Below, one piece after another: positions 51,801 to 59,490 of a DNA stretch of 64,000 nucleotides. Origin of the DNA: Sceloporus undulatus (Eukaryota; Chordata; Lepidosauria; Squamata; Phrynosomatidae); contig NC_056528.1 in assembly GCF_019175285.1 (NCBI RefSeq), forward strand, positions 19,713,657 to 19,777,656, written 5' to 3'. Positions within the stretch are counted from its first letter, which is position 1; each line of letters starts with the position of its first letter. Under the pieces are notes generated by a model. That model was not told where the DNA came from and ran no database searches. It worked only from the letters and a program-made list of their open reading frames with translations. A program made the position numbers and the translations under genes.

Positions 51801-53257
51801 CTTTTTCTTGCATGGAGCTGACCTCTCCTGGAAATCCAGATGAAGATGTGAAAGGCACAGAGAAAAGTAAGTTATCCTGAGACATCCATGTTGTTTCCGC
51901 TCTGCTCACAGATATCAATCTACAATTGATTTATTATCTCTCTTCCTTCTCTCTCCAGAAGGCTCCAACGTAAAGGACCAGGAGGAATTCAGTGCTTTGG
52001 GAAATATGCAGCTTTCTCAGTCGCCACAGGTATTGGTTGGTTTTAAGCATTTCAAGCCACCTCATAAAAATACAATGAAAGATGAATCAAAATATAAAAC
52101 ACAACAATAAAATGATACAAACATGGGGTCTTCTATTCCAGTGCAATTTGAACATATTTTTGTAATCCTTGTCGATTTCTGTCCATTTGTTCCTTGCTGT
52201 TGCCATGAGGTTGCACAACACTTTCTCAGTGTGAGCTGACCTTACATACCTGATCTCAGTTATATCTACAATTAGGTGGAGCTAGGCCCATATAGGAGCT
52301 TTTTCCAGACCCTCGCTGCATCTTTTCAGATAATACCAGTCCTTGCCATATCAGTAAGATTTGCAAATAATCTTCAAGATGCCCATAGCCACAGATGCTG
52401 GTGAAACGTCAGGAAGAAACTCTTCTATAACATGGCCCCACAGCCCAAAAAACCCATAAAAGACTATAGGTGCTGGCCATGAAAGCCTTCAACTTAGCAG
52501 AGTAGCTTTGTCTTGTTTAACCAAGTTGAGCTAAATACGGTCCTGGTGTTGCATTTCTTTTTCAGGAAGGCAGCTCGCTCAATGGAGAACTAACAGAGAA
52601 AGAACGCCGGCGAATGAAGGACACTTTTGAGCAGTACCGGAGGTAATGCTTCTTCATCGCTTCCTAGATCTGTACACATACTTCTCAAAGCTTAATGGAT
52701 TGCAGTGATTTCTTCCAGCATGCAGAATTTGCTAGATTTTGCCAACCCAGTATGTTGAGCATGTTGTCTGAAGCATACAGCCGATGCCTTTTCTCTTCCC
52801 AGCCCTCAATTAAAACCTTTCTCTGTTCCTTCAATATGGGGAGAAAACCTATGTAAAACAGAGTGAGATAGGATGGAGAGGGATGTAGCCTTGTTGCAAT
52901 GGCCATCAGTTGCTGGTGATAATCAAATTGAATGGTTTAACTGAGCCATATAGGGGAAGACTGAAGGACTCTCACATGTTTAACAAACCCCAAAGCAGGA
53001 GAGTCCACTACACTCAAAGGAAACCACTCAATGATGATATGGTGAATGGGCCATTGTTGAAGTCCATGGGGGTAGACTGAGATCCAAGGAGGTCAAGATT
53101 TGGCCCCAGAGTCTGAAGTTTGCCACCTTTTCCTACACGTTTTTGGAACTTGTTTTGCAGAAAGAGAGCCCTGCGGAAAATGCATAAAGTCAGGTACCAC
53201 GAAGTGGACTGGGAAAACACATCCGGCAGCGACAACACAGACACCGAAGGCTCCTGA
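45884..53257 (+). CDS. CARD9: CARD9, caspase recruitment domain protein 9
   Basis: CARD9 is the myeloid adaptor that nucleates BCL10-MALT1 filaments downstream of Syk-coupled C-type lectin receptors (family knowledge). Twelve coding exons: 45884-46070, 46362-46499, 47179-47504, 48461-48640, 49238-49390, 49877-50002, 50493-50684, 51176-51217, 51740-51866, 51959-52029, 52566-52642 and 53161-53257. Phases close to 571 residues (human 536). The CARD is at about residues 7-99 ([27 protein letters not shown]), followed by long coiled coils ([19 protein letters not shown]) and the conserved end [11 protein letters not shown]. Start: the ATG gives [11 protein letters not shown], parallel to human MSDYENDDEC; the first coding exon begins at 45832. 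The CARD position equal to human His73 is Gln here. The exon 4 donor (GAG|GTTGGC) is weak. Confidence 0.96.
46605..46682 (+). mobile_element. CR1 LINE 3' tail fragment
   Basis: ATTCCTGCATAGCCAGGAGT, TGGAGTAGATGGCCTTTGTG and TCCCCTCCAACTCCATGAGA are a CR1 3' end. A (GTT)n run at about 46540-46560 lies just before it. It is in CARD9 intron 3. Confidence 0.65.
47026..47112. repeat. MITE family B, right arm
   Basis: ACTACAAGAATTCTATAGGA, TGCAACTATGGCACTTAAAG and TGGAATCAATTCTGTAGTGT match the right arm of family B. The remnant of a SINE tail lies just upstream at about 46945-47010. Confidence 0.5.
47577..48118 (+). mobile_element. CR1 LINE 3' end (CARD9 intron 4)
   Basis: ATAGTCCCACTCTATTCTGC, GGTCAGACCTCACCTGGAAT and ATTGTGTCCAGTTCTGGGCA encode the CR1 RT C-terminus. 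AAGAGAAGGTTAAGAGGTGA, CTTTGGAGGTTTTTAAACAG and GGATGACCCTTGGTGTCTCT follow, with the tail GGATTTTGTGAAA. It is sense to CARD9 and begins 73 bp after exon 4. Confidence 0.85.
48160..48375 (-). mobile_element. L2 LINE fragment
   Basis: The minus strand encodes [20 protein letters not shown] and [13 protein letters not shown], which are L2/CR1-group reverse transcriptase end motifs. On the plus strand GCAGCCCCATGTACAGCGCA and TTACAGTAATCCAAATGGGG are typical. It ends 86 bp before CARD9 exon 5. Confidence 0.75.
48837..48965. mobile_element. Family E element, half copy
   Basis: AATTCAAAGACGTTGCTGTG, AAAGGGATCTCGTATCACTT, GTTGGTAGCATGAGCTTTCC and AAGTCCACTTCCTCAGGTGC follow the family order. It lies in CARD9 intron 5. 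Confidence 0.7.
50117..50318 (-). mobile_element. tRNA-headed SINE, reverse (CARD9 intron 7)
   Basis: TATGCGCCTTCAAGTCATTT, AGTGACCTTAAGGTGTCTTG and GAGATTCGAACCCTGGTCTC (the B box, reverse) are present, ending ACTACTATGCCACACGGTG. Confidence 0.75.
51395..51568. repeat. Family G fragment followed by family B arm (CARD9 intron 9)
   Basis: TTTCTAGGTCCTCCAGCATG and AATCACTCCAGAGGACGTAG form the family G hairpin (51400-51480). GTACTGTAGAAATAATGCCA and GAGTCCTGGGATGTGTAG at 51489-51566 are the left arm of family B. Confidence 0.6.
52383..52500. mobile_element. Family F interspersed element, copy 3 (CARD9 intron 11)
   Basis: CACAGATGCTGGTGAAACGT, CAGGAAGAAACTCTTCTATA and GCTGGCCATGAAAGCCTTCA match the other two copies. 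Confidence 0.6.
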
Positions 53258-53650
53258 CGCTTGTCCACCACAGGAGGGAAAGAAGTTGCGACTTTGTTTG
53301 GGCACCTTTTCTTGGGCACTTGTGTTGTTGTATTCCCCCCAAGCAACCAATGTACATAGAGACACCTCATTCCCAAGGAATGGACACGAAGGAAGCAAGG
53401 AAACAGTGTCCTCTGGGCCCAAATCACCTTTTAAAAGCAAGTGTTCTCCACTTAACAAAGGTGCTTGTTGGAGACAACGTGGATGTTGAAAGAAGTATAT
53501 TTTAGTGTTGTTAATGGAGTTGTTTTAGTGTTGTTCATGGAGTTGTTCATGGAGTTATGCTTTGCAACTGTTGGTTGTAATAAAGTAGCTTGTCAAGTGT
53601 TAAAAAAACACCAAAAAATAATTACATTGGAATAAAGCATACCAAAAAAA
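53258..53650 (+). other. CARD9: CARD9 3' UTR with AATAAA signals
   Basis: The first AATAAA after the stop is at 53579-53584, and a second lies at 53630-53635. The predicted 3' UTR is about 340-400 nt. The region around the two signals is duplicated at 54543-54662. Confidence 0.65.
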
Positions 53651-53697
53651 AACAAAACAAAACAAAACAAAACAGTATGGTCTAAAACCCCCACGGC
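53562..53697. repeat. CARD9 3'-end duplication, copy 1
   Basis: GTAGCTTGTCAAGTGTTAAA, GGAATAAAGCATACCAAAA, an (AAAAC)n run and AGTATGGTCTAAAACCCCCA recur in the same order and direction at 54543-54662. Confidence 0.8.
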
Positions 53698-53775
53698 TTT
53701 GTGAGGATGATGGGAAGTGTCCTCCAAGACCTAATGCTGTGCCTTGTGAGGATGATGGGAAGTGTCCTCCAACCC
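53698..53775. repeat. Two-copy tandem repeat of a 45-bp unit
   Basis: TTTGTGAGGATGATGGGAAG followed by TGTCCTCCAA occurs twice, 45 bp apart (about 53698 and 53743), joined by GACCTAATGCTGTGCC. Confidence 0.85.
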
Positions 53776-53848
53776 CTGATACACACACACACGGAAGTGC
53801 CAAGTGCAGGGGCATCCCTCGCTTGGCAAAGCCAAGGGCCCCGTTTCC

Positions 53849-53870
53849 TCCTCCTCCTCCTCCTCCTCCT
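53849..53870. repeat. (CCT)n microsatellite
   Basis: About seven CCT units lie in the CARD9-DNLZ spacer. Further simple repeats in the spacer are (AAT)n at about 54062-54081 and 54210-54238, (GAT)n at about 54239-54270 and (GA)n at about 54331-54352. Confidence 0.9.
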
Positions 53871-54238
53871 TCTCCATCCAGCTGTAAGGCTTTCTAGCAG
53901 CATTGGCCTCAATGGAAGATGGAGAGAGGGACCCTGGGAAAAAGCTGCTGTCTGAAGCCATGGACCTTCTGGGAGCCTCCTTCTGGAAAGGCCACTGGCC
54001 ACTGCTGCTTCTTCTTGGTTCTCCTCCTGGGAACCCAGAGGCAGAGGCCCACCAGTTTTCATAATAACAATAATAATAATAAACCATTCACCTTTAAAAT
54101 GATTATACTTTTAGACAGTAAGCCTGAGGGCAGGGAACCGTCTAATTAAACATCATAATTGTAAGCCACTCTGATAGCCTTTAGAGCTGAAGGGCGGGGC
54201 ATAAATACCAATAATAATAATAATAATAATAATAATAT

Positions 54239-54269
<31 letters not shown>

Positions 54270-54315
54270 GGTTGCTCCACGTGCAAAGGAGGCCACGCCC
54301 CTCGGGAATATGAAG

Positions 54316-54410
54316 CCACAAGAGGGCGCCAGAGAGAGAGAGAGAGAGAGAGCGAGGAACGGGAGCCACGAGGGGAGAAGCTGCTCTTTCTGCTGCCGCC
54401 AGAGGGCGCT
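54316..54410 (+). promoter_or_regulatory. Pair of CTCF-like sites
   Basis: CCACAAGAGGGCGCC (54316-54330) and CCGCCAGAGGGCGCT (54396-54410) both follow the CTCF core as I remember it (CCNNYAGRGGGCGC). They share orientation and lie 80 bp apart around a (GA)n tract. They sit between the end of CARD9 and the DNLZ promoter, where an insulator would separate a myeloid gene from a housekeeping one. Binding is not shown by sequence alone. Confidence 0.55.
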
Positions 54411-54542
54411 CCAGGACAACAGGGAAAGGGGCGGCGCCCTTAGCGAAGGCAGCGGCTGAGTTTGGGACTACAATTCCCATCACCCCCAACCTACCCACAT
54501 GCCCATGGCCCTGGAGGAGGGCTCAAGCACTCTGGGAGTTAA

Positions 54543-54662
54543 ACTTTACAATTTTCGGTTGTAAAGTAGCTTGTCAAATGTTAAAACAATAAATAATTAA
54601 ACTGGAATAAAACATACCAAAAGACAAAAACGAAATAGTATGGTCTAAAAACCCCACAGCTT
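54543..54662. repeat. CARD9 3'-end duplication, copy 2
   Basis: GTAGCTTGTCAAATGTTAAA, GGAATAAAACATACCAAAA and AGTATGGTCTAAAAACCCCA correspond to 53562-53697, with scattered differences and a shorter A/C run. It holds its own AATAAA hexamers and directly adjoins the array at 54663. Confidence 0.8.
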
Positions 54663-54917
54663 CTTGCCCACAGTTGGATTCCTCATTTGCCCATAGTTAA
54701 GATGCTTCCTTCTGCCTCCTTCACACAGCGTCTTGCCCACAGTTAAGATGGATCCCCCTTTCCCATTAGTTTATTGCCCATAGTCAAGATGGATTCCCCA
54801 TTTTACCCATAGTTAAAATGGCGCCTGCCGCCTCCGCCACAGTATTTGCCCACATTAAAGATGGCGACATCCGCCTCCTTCCCCATAAGGCCCCGCCCAC
54901 AATTAAGATGGCGGCAG
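54663..54917 (+). promoter_or_regulatory. DNLZ promoter: seven-copy TTGCCCAYAGTTAAGATGG array
   Basis: Diverged copies of TTGCCCACAGTTAAGATGG start near 54663, 54686, 54733, 54774, 54804, 54845 and 54893. They are separated by CCGCCTCC- or CCTCCTTC-type fillers, with spacing from about 23 to 48 bp. The last three carry AAATGGCG, AGATGGCG and AGATGGCG, the YY1-type core. The very last one supplies the DNLZ start codon. No TATA box is seen. Confidence 0.75.
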
Positions 54918-57356
54918 CGTTGGCCCGTTCGTTGTTTGTGAGCCGAGGCGGGCGGCTCTTCCAATGCCTCGGGGTCCGTCTAGGCCTCGGGGCGCCTCCC
55001 CGGCTGCCCTCCTTCCTCGCCCGGAGCCTCCGCTGGAGAAGCGCCAGCAGCGAAGAAGGAAAAGAGGCCATTAAGTTGGCTTCGGCGGCGCACTACAGGC
55101 TGATTTACACGTGTAAGGTGCGTGTACGTGTGAACGCGGGTCGGGCTTGTGGCAAGGTTTTCTCAGAGGTCTGCCATTGCCTTCCTCTGAGGCTGAGAGA
55201 GTGTGACTTACTTTGCCCAGTATCCCCCAGTTGGTTCCATGGTTGAACTGGGAATCGAACCAGAGGCACAGTATCTGCTGCTGGAATCAAACATCAGTGG
55301 ATACCAGGGGACCACTGTATATAGAGTGTGTATATATGTGTGTGTGTGTGTGTGTGTACATATATATAGAAAAGGAGTTGGCTTCTCTTCCAGTCGCTTT
55401 GAATTGTGATAGTCTAATTGTGCTTGGGTTCTGTTTTTCAGGTGTGTGGGACCCGGTCGGCAAAAACCATTTCGAAGACAGCCTACCACAATGGGGTTGT
55501 GATAGTGACATGCACAGGGTGCCAAAACCACCATGTGATTGCCGACAACCTGGGCTGGTTCTCCGACTTGGCCGGGAAACGGTGAGCATGACAACAGCCT
55601 TGTCTTTCTTTGGGGTTTGGACCCCAAGATGGTCCAGAACGAGAGTATCAGGGTTTGGGCAGAGCTACTGTTCCTGGTGGCTTTTCAGTTGATGCCTCTG
55701 TGTCTTCTAACACATGATTTTACCATGCAGAATTGTTAAAAGGTACACTAGGAAGGTTTAAGTTACTCTGGTCGCTAAGCTGCCATTACAGACACAGGAG
55801 TCCGTGGAGAAGTAAGTTTAAGGCCCCATACAGACAGGCCCAAATAAAGCTGCTTCGGGTCACTTTGGAAGTATGCTGTTTAAATGATGCATGCATCCTA
55901 AGAGTCTAGAAGCCGCACCAAAGCCACGATCCAGTCCTAAGGACTGGAGCGCAGCTTTGGCACAACTTCCAGACTCTTAGGATGCATGCACGCATCATTT
56001 AAACAGCATACTTCCAAAGTGACCTGAAGCAGCTTTATTTGGGCCTGTCTGTATGGGGCCTAAGCTACTCTGCCTGCTAAGCTGCCATTACAGATACAGG
56101 ATGCCACCTGAAAACAGAAGTTTGAGCAGCGAGAGGAAAACATGGCCTTACGTCACAAGGTGCAGATGTTTCAGCACAGTATTCAGAATAGTTATATATT
56201 TAAAAATGTATTGCAAATGCCTTTAATTTGTTGTTTCTGGAAGTCTCCTTGGATCCCACTCTGGGACAAAGGCAGCACATAAGTGAAGTGAGTAAGTATT
56301 CCCAATGACAAAAGACACCAGCTTTGACTTTGAAAGTTTTAGCAGCAACCCTTCCCCACACATACCAGGAGAGACTGTAGGTATCTGTTGCAAAAGATCT
56401 TCTCCTAAAATCAGTATCATTAAGACATCATGATGCAGTGATTTGAGTGTTAGAATAGGACACTGGGAGACTAGGGCTTGAATCCCCACTCAGCCATTGA
56501 AATCTACAGGCTGACCATGGGCAAGTCTTACTCTCTCAGCATAAGAGAAAGCCACAGGAAAAATCCCTTTGAATAAATTCTGCCATAAAAACCACATGAT
56601 AACCCCTTAGGGCCGCCATAGGTCAGAAACACACTCTGAACACACACAGCCTTGTGTGATTTTGGAAGTGAAGTATGACTGGTTAATATTTGGACGAAAG
56701 GCCACTAAGGAAGATCAGAGAGCTCCGATTAGTTCTGCAAAAGAACCCATCTCAAAATAACGGAGAGCAGTTGTTTCAAAAAGCAGTACAAAATGCACAG
56801 AAGCAGAAACTAATATGCAATAAAGGTTTGCAACCTGAGTGATTATCCCACAGCTTGTTCCAAACACATACAAAAACATATTTATGGCCCTTGTGGTCTC
56901 TTCCAACTCTATGATTCTATGATTCTGTTGTTATCTGCTTTGTACTGCTTTTCTTATAGCTTGCTTTTTTGGCAGTGTATGTACAGATTCTTAGCAGTGG
57001 CTTGATGCAAATAAGCATACAAAAATGGTTTACTTAGTTTGTTGCTTCATAGGAAACTGAGACAGAGAGTGATACACTTCCTCAGTAGGTCTTGTCTGTG
57101 TCACATTTGTGACAAGGTCAGTTGCGAGTTCCTGCAACCCTCTTTTACGAAACCAGTGATGCAGTTGAGAGCTCATGCCTTCTGGCTTCATTGCCTTTTT
57201 GTTTCAAGGAACATTGAAGAGATCCTTGCAGCCAAAGGGGAGAAGGTGAAGCGTGTGGTTGGTGAAGATGCCCTAGAACTCTTACTGCAAGACCCCGAAG
57301 TAGCAGAACCCCCAAGCCAATGCCTCGAAGAAGGTGGAGAAAAAGACCCTAAATGA
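54908..57356 (+). CDS. DNLZ: DNLZ (HEP1/ZIM17-type), DNL-type zinc finger protein
   Basis: DNLZ is the mitochondrial HSP70 escort protein that keeps HSPA9 soluble and active (family knowledge). Three exons: 54908-55117, 55442-55581 and 57209-57356, giving 165 residues (human 178). Introns are GT-AG and phases close. The N-terminus is rich in Arg, Ser and Ala and lacks acidic residues ([18 protein letters not shown]), fitting a presequence. The zinc ribbon is intact, with Cys69-x2-Cys72 and Cys94-x2-Cys97, then [20 protein letters not shown], the DNL signature. The ATG at 54908 was preferred over an in-frame ATG at 54818 because it opens the presequence directly and the upstream frame only reads the promoter repeats. 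Confidence 0.95.
55137..55265 (-). mobile_element. tRNA-headed SINE, reverse, 3'-truncated (DNLZ intron 1)
   Basis: GGCAAGGTTTTCTCAGAGGT, TGCCATTGCCTTCCTCTGAG, GCTGAGAGAGTGTGACTTAC and ACTGGGAATCGAACCAGAGG give the middle and B box of the reverse SINE. A (TG)n tract follows at about 55338-55357. Confidence 0.65.
55756..56125. repeat. About 60-bp tandem duplication split by a MITE
   Basis: TAAGTTACTCTGGTCGCTAA and GCTGCCATTACAGACACAGG (55759-55798) recur as TAAGCTACTCTGCCTGCTAA and GCTGCCATTACAGATACAGG (56061-56100). The family A element at 55822-56060 sits exactly between them. Confidence 0.8.
55822..56060. mobile_element. Palindromic MITE family A, complete copy with TAA target duplication
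   Basis: The 239-bp element has ends GGCCCCATACAGACAGG and CCTGTCTGTATGGGGCC, a nearly perfect palindrome throughout, and the centre CAGTCCTAAGGACTGGAG. TAA flanks both sides (55819-55821, 56061-56063). This supports a PIF/Harbinger assignment. It lies in DNLZ intron 2. Confidence 0.85.
56427..56655 (+). mobile_element. tRNA-headed SINE (DNLZ intron 2)
   Basis: ATCATGATGCAGTGATTTGA, TGGGAGACTAGGGCTTGAAT, GGGCAAGTCTTACTCTCTCA and GGCCGCCATAGGTCAGAAAC follow the family order. Confidence 0.7.
56656..56710 (+). mobile_element. 5S-rRNA-derived SINE fragment
   Basis: TGATTTTGGAAGTGAAGTAT, GACTGGTTAATATTTGGACG and AAAGGCCACT follow the middle of 5S rRNA in decayed form. Confidence 0.45.
56884..56932 (+). 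mobile_element. CR1 LINE 3' tail
   Basis: GGCCCTTGTGGTCTCTTCCA, ACTCTATGATTCTATGATTC is the CR1 3' terminus. The rest of the element is absent. Confidence 0.75.
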
Positions 57357-57410
57357 CTGTGGATTGCACTACTCTATTTTGGATCAAAGATTAAAAAATG
57401 CCTAGTGGTC
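57357..57410 (+). other. DNLZ: DNLZ 3' UTR with ATTAAA signal
   Basis: ATTAAA occurs at 57390-57395, only 34 nt after the stop codon, so the shortest predicted 3' UTR is about 50 nt. A longer UTR using later signals cannot be excluded. Confidence 0.5.
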
Positions 57411-57599
57411 ACCTCTCATTTCAACAGAGACATTTTTGACGAACGTTACCTCAGATTAATGTGCCCCAACCCACCTTTTGATTTGCTGTTTCCTGATAGA
57501 AGCCTTTTCCTGCTGCCAAAGATGTAAGTCTTGCCACTTAAACTATTTGAACTGTTTTAGAATTGGGTGTATATGGATGAATGACTATTGAAATCTATT

Positions 57600-57770
57600 G
57601 GGAGAACCAATGTGGGGCAATGATTGGGGTGCTGGAATAAGAATTGGGAGATCCAGGTTCATATTGGCACATATGTACTTTGCGACCTAGAGCAAGCCTT
57701 GGCTTCTCTCTCTGTTTGACTGACTTTCCATGGGTTTAGTGAGGAACATGAGGAGAAAAGAGCACCATGC
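57600..57770 (+). mobile_element. tRNA-headed SINE, 3'-truncated
   Basis: GAGAACCAATGTGGGGCAAT, TGGGGTGCTGGAATAAGAAT and GAGATCCAGGTTCATATTGG give head and B box. The tail is lost. Confidence 0.55.
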
Positions 57771-57842
57771 ACACACTACCTGAGGAGCTCCTCAGGAAAA
57801 AAGATAGGGTATTAATGCAATAAGTAAATAAGACTATTGGTG

Positions 57843-58026
57843 CATAGCGAGATCTTGTAGCACCTTTGAGACTTACTGAAAGAAATTGGCAGCATGAGCT
57901 AATGCATCTGAGGAACTAGACTGAAGTCTACGAAAGCTCATGCTGCCAAATTCTTAGTCTCAAAGGTGCTATAGGATCTCTCTACGTACTGATTCTATAG
58001 ACTAACACGGCTATATCTTTGAATTC
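57843..58026. mobile_element. Family E hairpin element with 14-bp target duplication
   Basis: The element runs from CATAGCGAGATCTTGTAGCA to CTATATCTTTGAATTC and is flanked by TAAGACTATTGGTG on both sides (57829-57842, 58027-58040). AGCACCTTTGAGACTTA and TAGTCTCAAAGGTGCT pair, and CTCATGCTGCCAAATT pairs with TTGGCAGCATGAG. The length of the duplication is more typical of target-primed insertion than of a MITE. Confidence 0.75.
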
Positions 58027-58149
58027 TAAGACTATTGGTGTTTATTGAACCTCTCAGGGCTCTGGCTTGTCCATGTGGCTCCTAAGCTGAATTTGGTTAG
58101 CTTTAGGTATTTCAAGATGGCTTCAAATATTTAAAGAAGGCTATTATAT

Positions 58150-58270
58150 AATCTCTTAGTCTTCTATTCTCCAAGATAAACATATCTAGCCCCCTAATTT
58201 GTTCCTCATAGGGCTTTGTTGCCAGACCTTTGACCATTTTGACTGCCTTCTCTGGTTACATTCCAGCCTT
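58150..58270 (-). mobile_element. CR1 LINE fragment
   Basis: CTAGCCCCCTAATTTGTTCC, TCATAGGGCTTTGTTGCCAG and CCATTTTGACTGCCTTCTCT match the reverse CR1 C-terminal region, also seen at 12110-12190. Confidence 0.6.
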
Positions 58271-58384
58271 GGGGTGAGGATTGCGGCCATTCTGTGGTTC
58301 TACTTGGCCCTTGTGCCTGGACTGTGTATTATTTCCATCTCTGCTGGGCCTGGTGTATGGGCCACTTAGGTCACCATTCACCTC

Positions 58385-58498
58385 CAAGAGGTAAAAAGGT
58401 TGCAAAGTTAAGTGTGAGGGGGAGTATCTAGCTTGCGAAGGGCCCTAAATGGAAGAAAGAGGTTTCCTCTCTTACCTTTGCAACCTTTTTACCTCTTG
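58385..58498. repeat. Inverted repeat with about 30-bp arms
   Basis: CAAGAGGTAAAAAGGTTGCA (58385-58404) and TGCAACCTTTTTACCTCTTG (58479-58498) are exact inverted copies, with partial pairing beyond. The loop is about 50-70 nt. It is not like the other foldback families here. Confidence 0.75.
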
Positions 58499-59061
58499 AA
58501 ATGTACAGGCCCATTGGGAGTGCAGAGCCAACGTATCCATTACTTTCATCCTGGTAGATGAAAAGATCAGTGAGGTGGAGCTATCCAAATAGGAGTTCCA
58601 TTGGGGTTGGTGAGGAATGGGAAGTGAATGGCCAAGTTCTGCTCTGATGTGTTCGGGAAACATTATGAATCCAAAGATGGTCTTCAGAGCCACCTTGGTC
58701 TTTGCGTCATTAAAAAAAGTTTTGATGGCTAACGTTTTCCAGACATAAGGAGATCCTTCCTTATTGTGCTTCTGTATTTCTTCTCTCCCTTGAAATAATG
58801 TGTGCAGTAGGGGAAGAAATACTTCATAAGCATATATAGTTAAGTGCTTTTGAAGACAGGCTTGCCTGCTGAGAGATGTCTGGCTGAGCAAAGCAGGCAT
58901 CAACCAAACTAGGCCAGGACACAAGGGAGCACTAAGACTTTGGTTGTATATGTGTGCTGTAGGATTCTTTGAAAGTCAATGTTGCAGGTCTGTACATTGA
59001 AGGCTGTTGTGAGGGTTATGCGTTATTTTATCAGTTTGTATAAAGTGCTGTCACTTGGGTT

Positions 59062-59490
59062 CTTGTTGTTTGTCACCATCAAGTCAGTTTTGATTTATGG
59101 CATCTGTAAATTAGAGACCTTCAAGGCACTCTGTTGTCAGCAGCCTTGCTCAGGTCCTCCAAACTCAGGGCTGTGGCACCCTTAATTCTCTATTCATCTG
59201 TAATGTGGTCTTCCTCTTTTCCTTCTGCCTTTCACTTTACCAAGCATTACAATCTTTTCTAATGATGGTCATGATATAGCCAAAATACAGTAGCCTCAGC
59301 CTAGTCATTTTGTCTTCTAGGGAGAAGTTCAGGCTTGATTTACCCTAGGAAACAGTTATTGCTCATTTCGGTAGTCCATAGTATCTGTAAAACTTTCCTG
59401 TAGCAACACATTTAAAACAACCTTTCAGCTTTCTTTACTGTGTAGCTTTCACAACCATACATAGAAATCAGTAAATATTAAAATGGGATG
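59062..59490 (-). mobile_element. Bov-B LINE 3' part, reverse
   Basis: GTTGTTTGTCACCATCAAGT, TCCTCTTTTCCTTCTGCCTT, TTCACTTTACCAAGCATTAC and AGCTTTCACAACCATACATA are the antisense of the Bov-B RT end seen at 36080-37095. It lies in the DNLZ-GPSM1 spacer. Confidence 0.7.

Noticed and set aside
53682-54498. Several 80-126-codon frames on both strands between CARD9 and DNLZ
   Set aside because: They read CCT, GAT, AAT and GA simple repeats and the tandem 45-bp unit; low complexity explains them.
54818-54907. N-terminal extension of DNLZ from the ATG at 54818
   Set aside because: The 30 extra codons only translate promoter repeat copies and contain acidic residues that do not suit a presequence; kept as a possibility, not as the call.
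55208-55692. Frames of 139-159 codons across DNLZ exon 2
   Set aside because: They are in the wrong frame or strand relative to the DNL zinc ribbon and cross a reverse SINE and a TG microsatellite.
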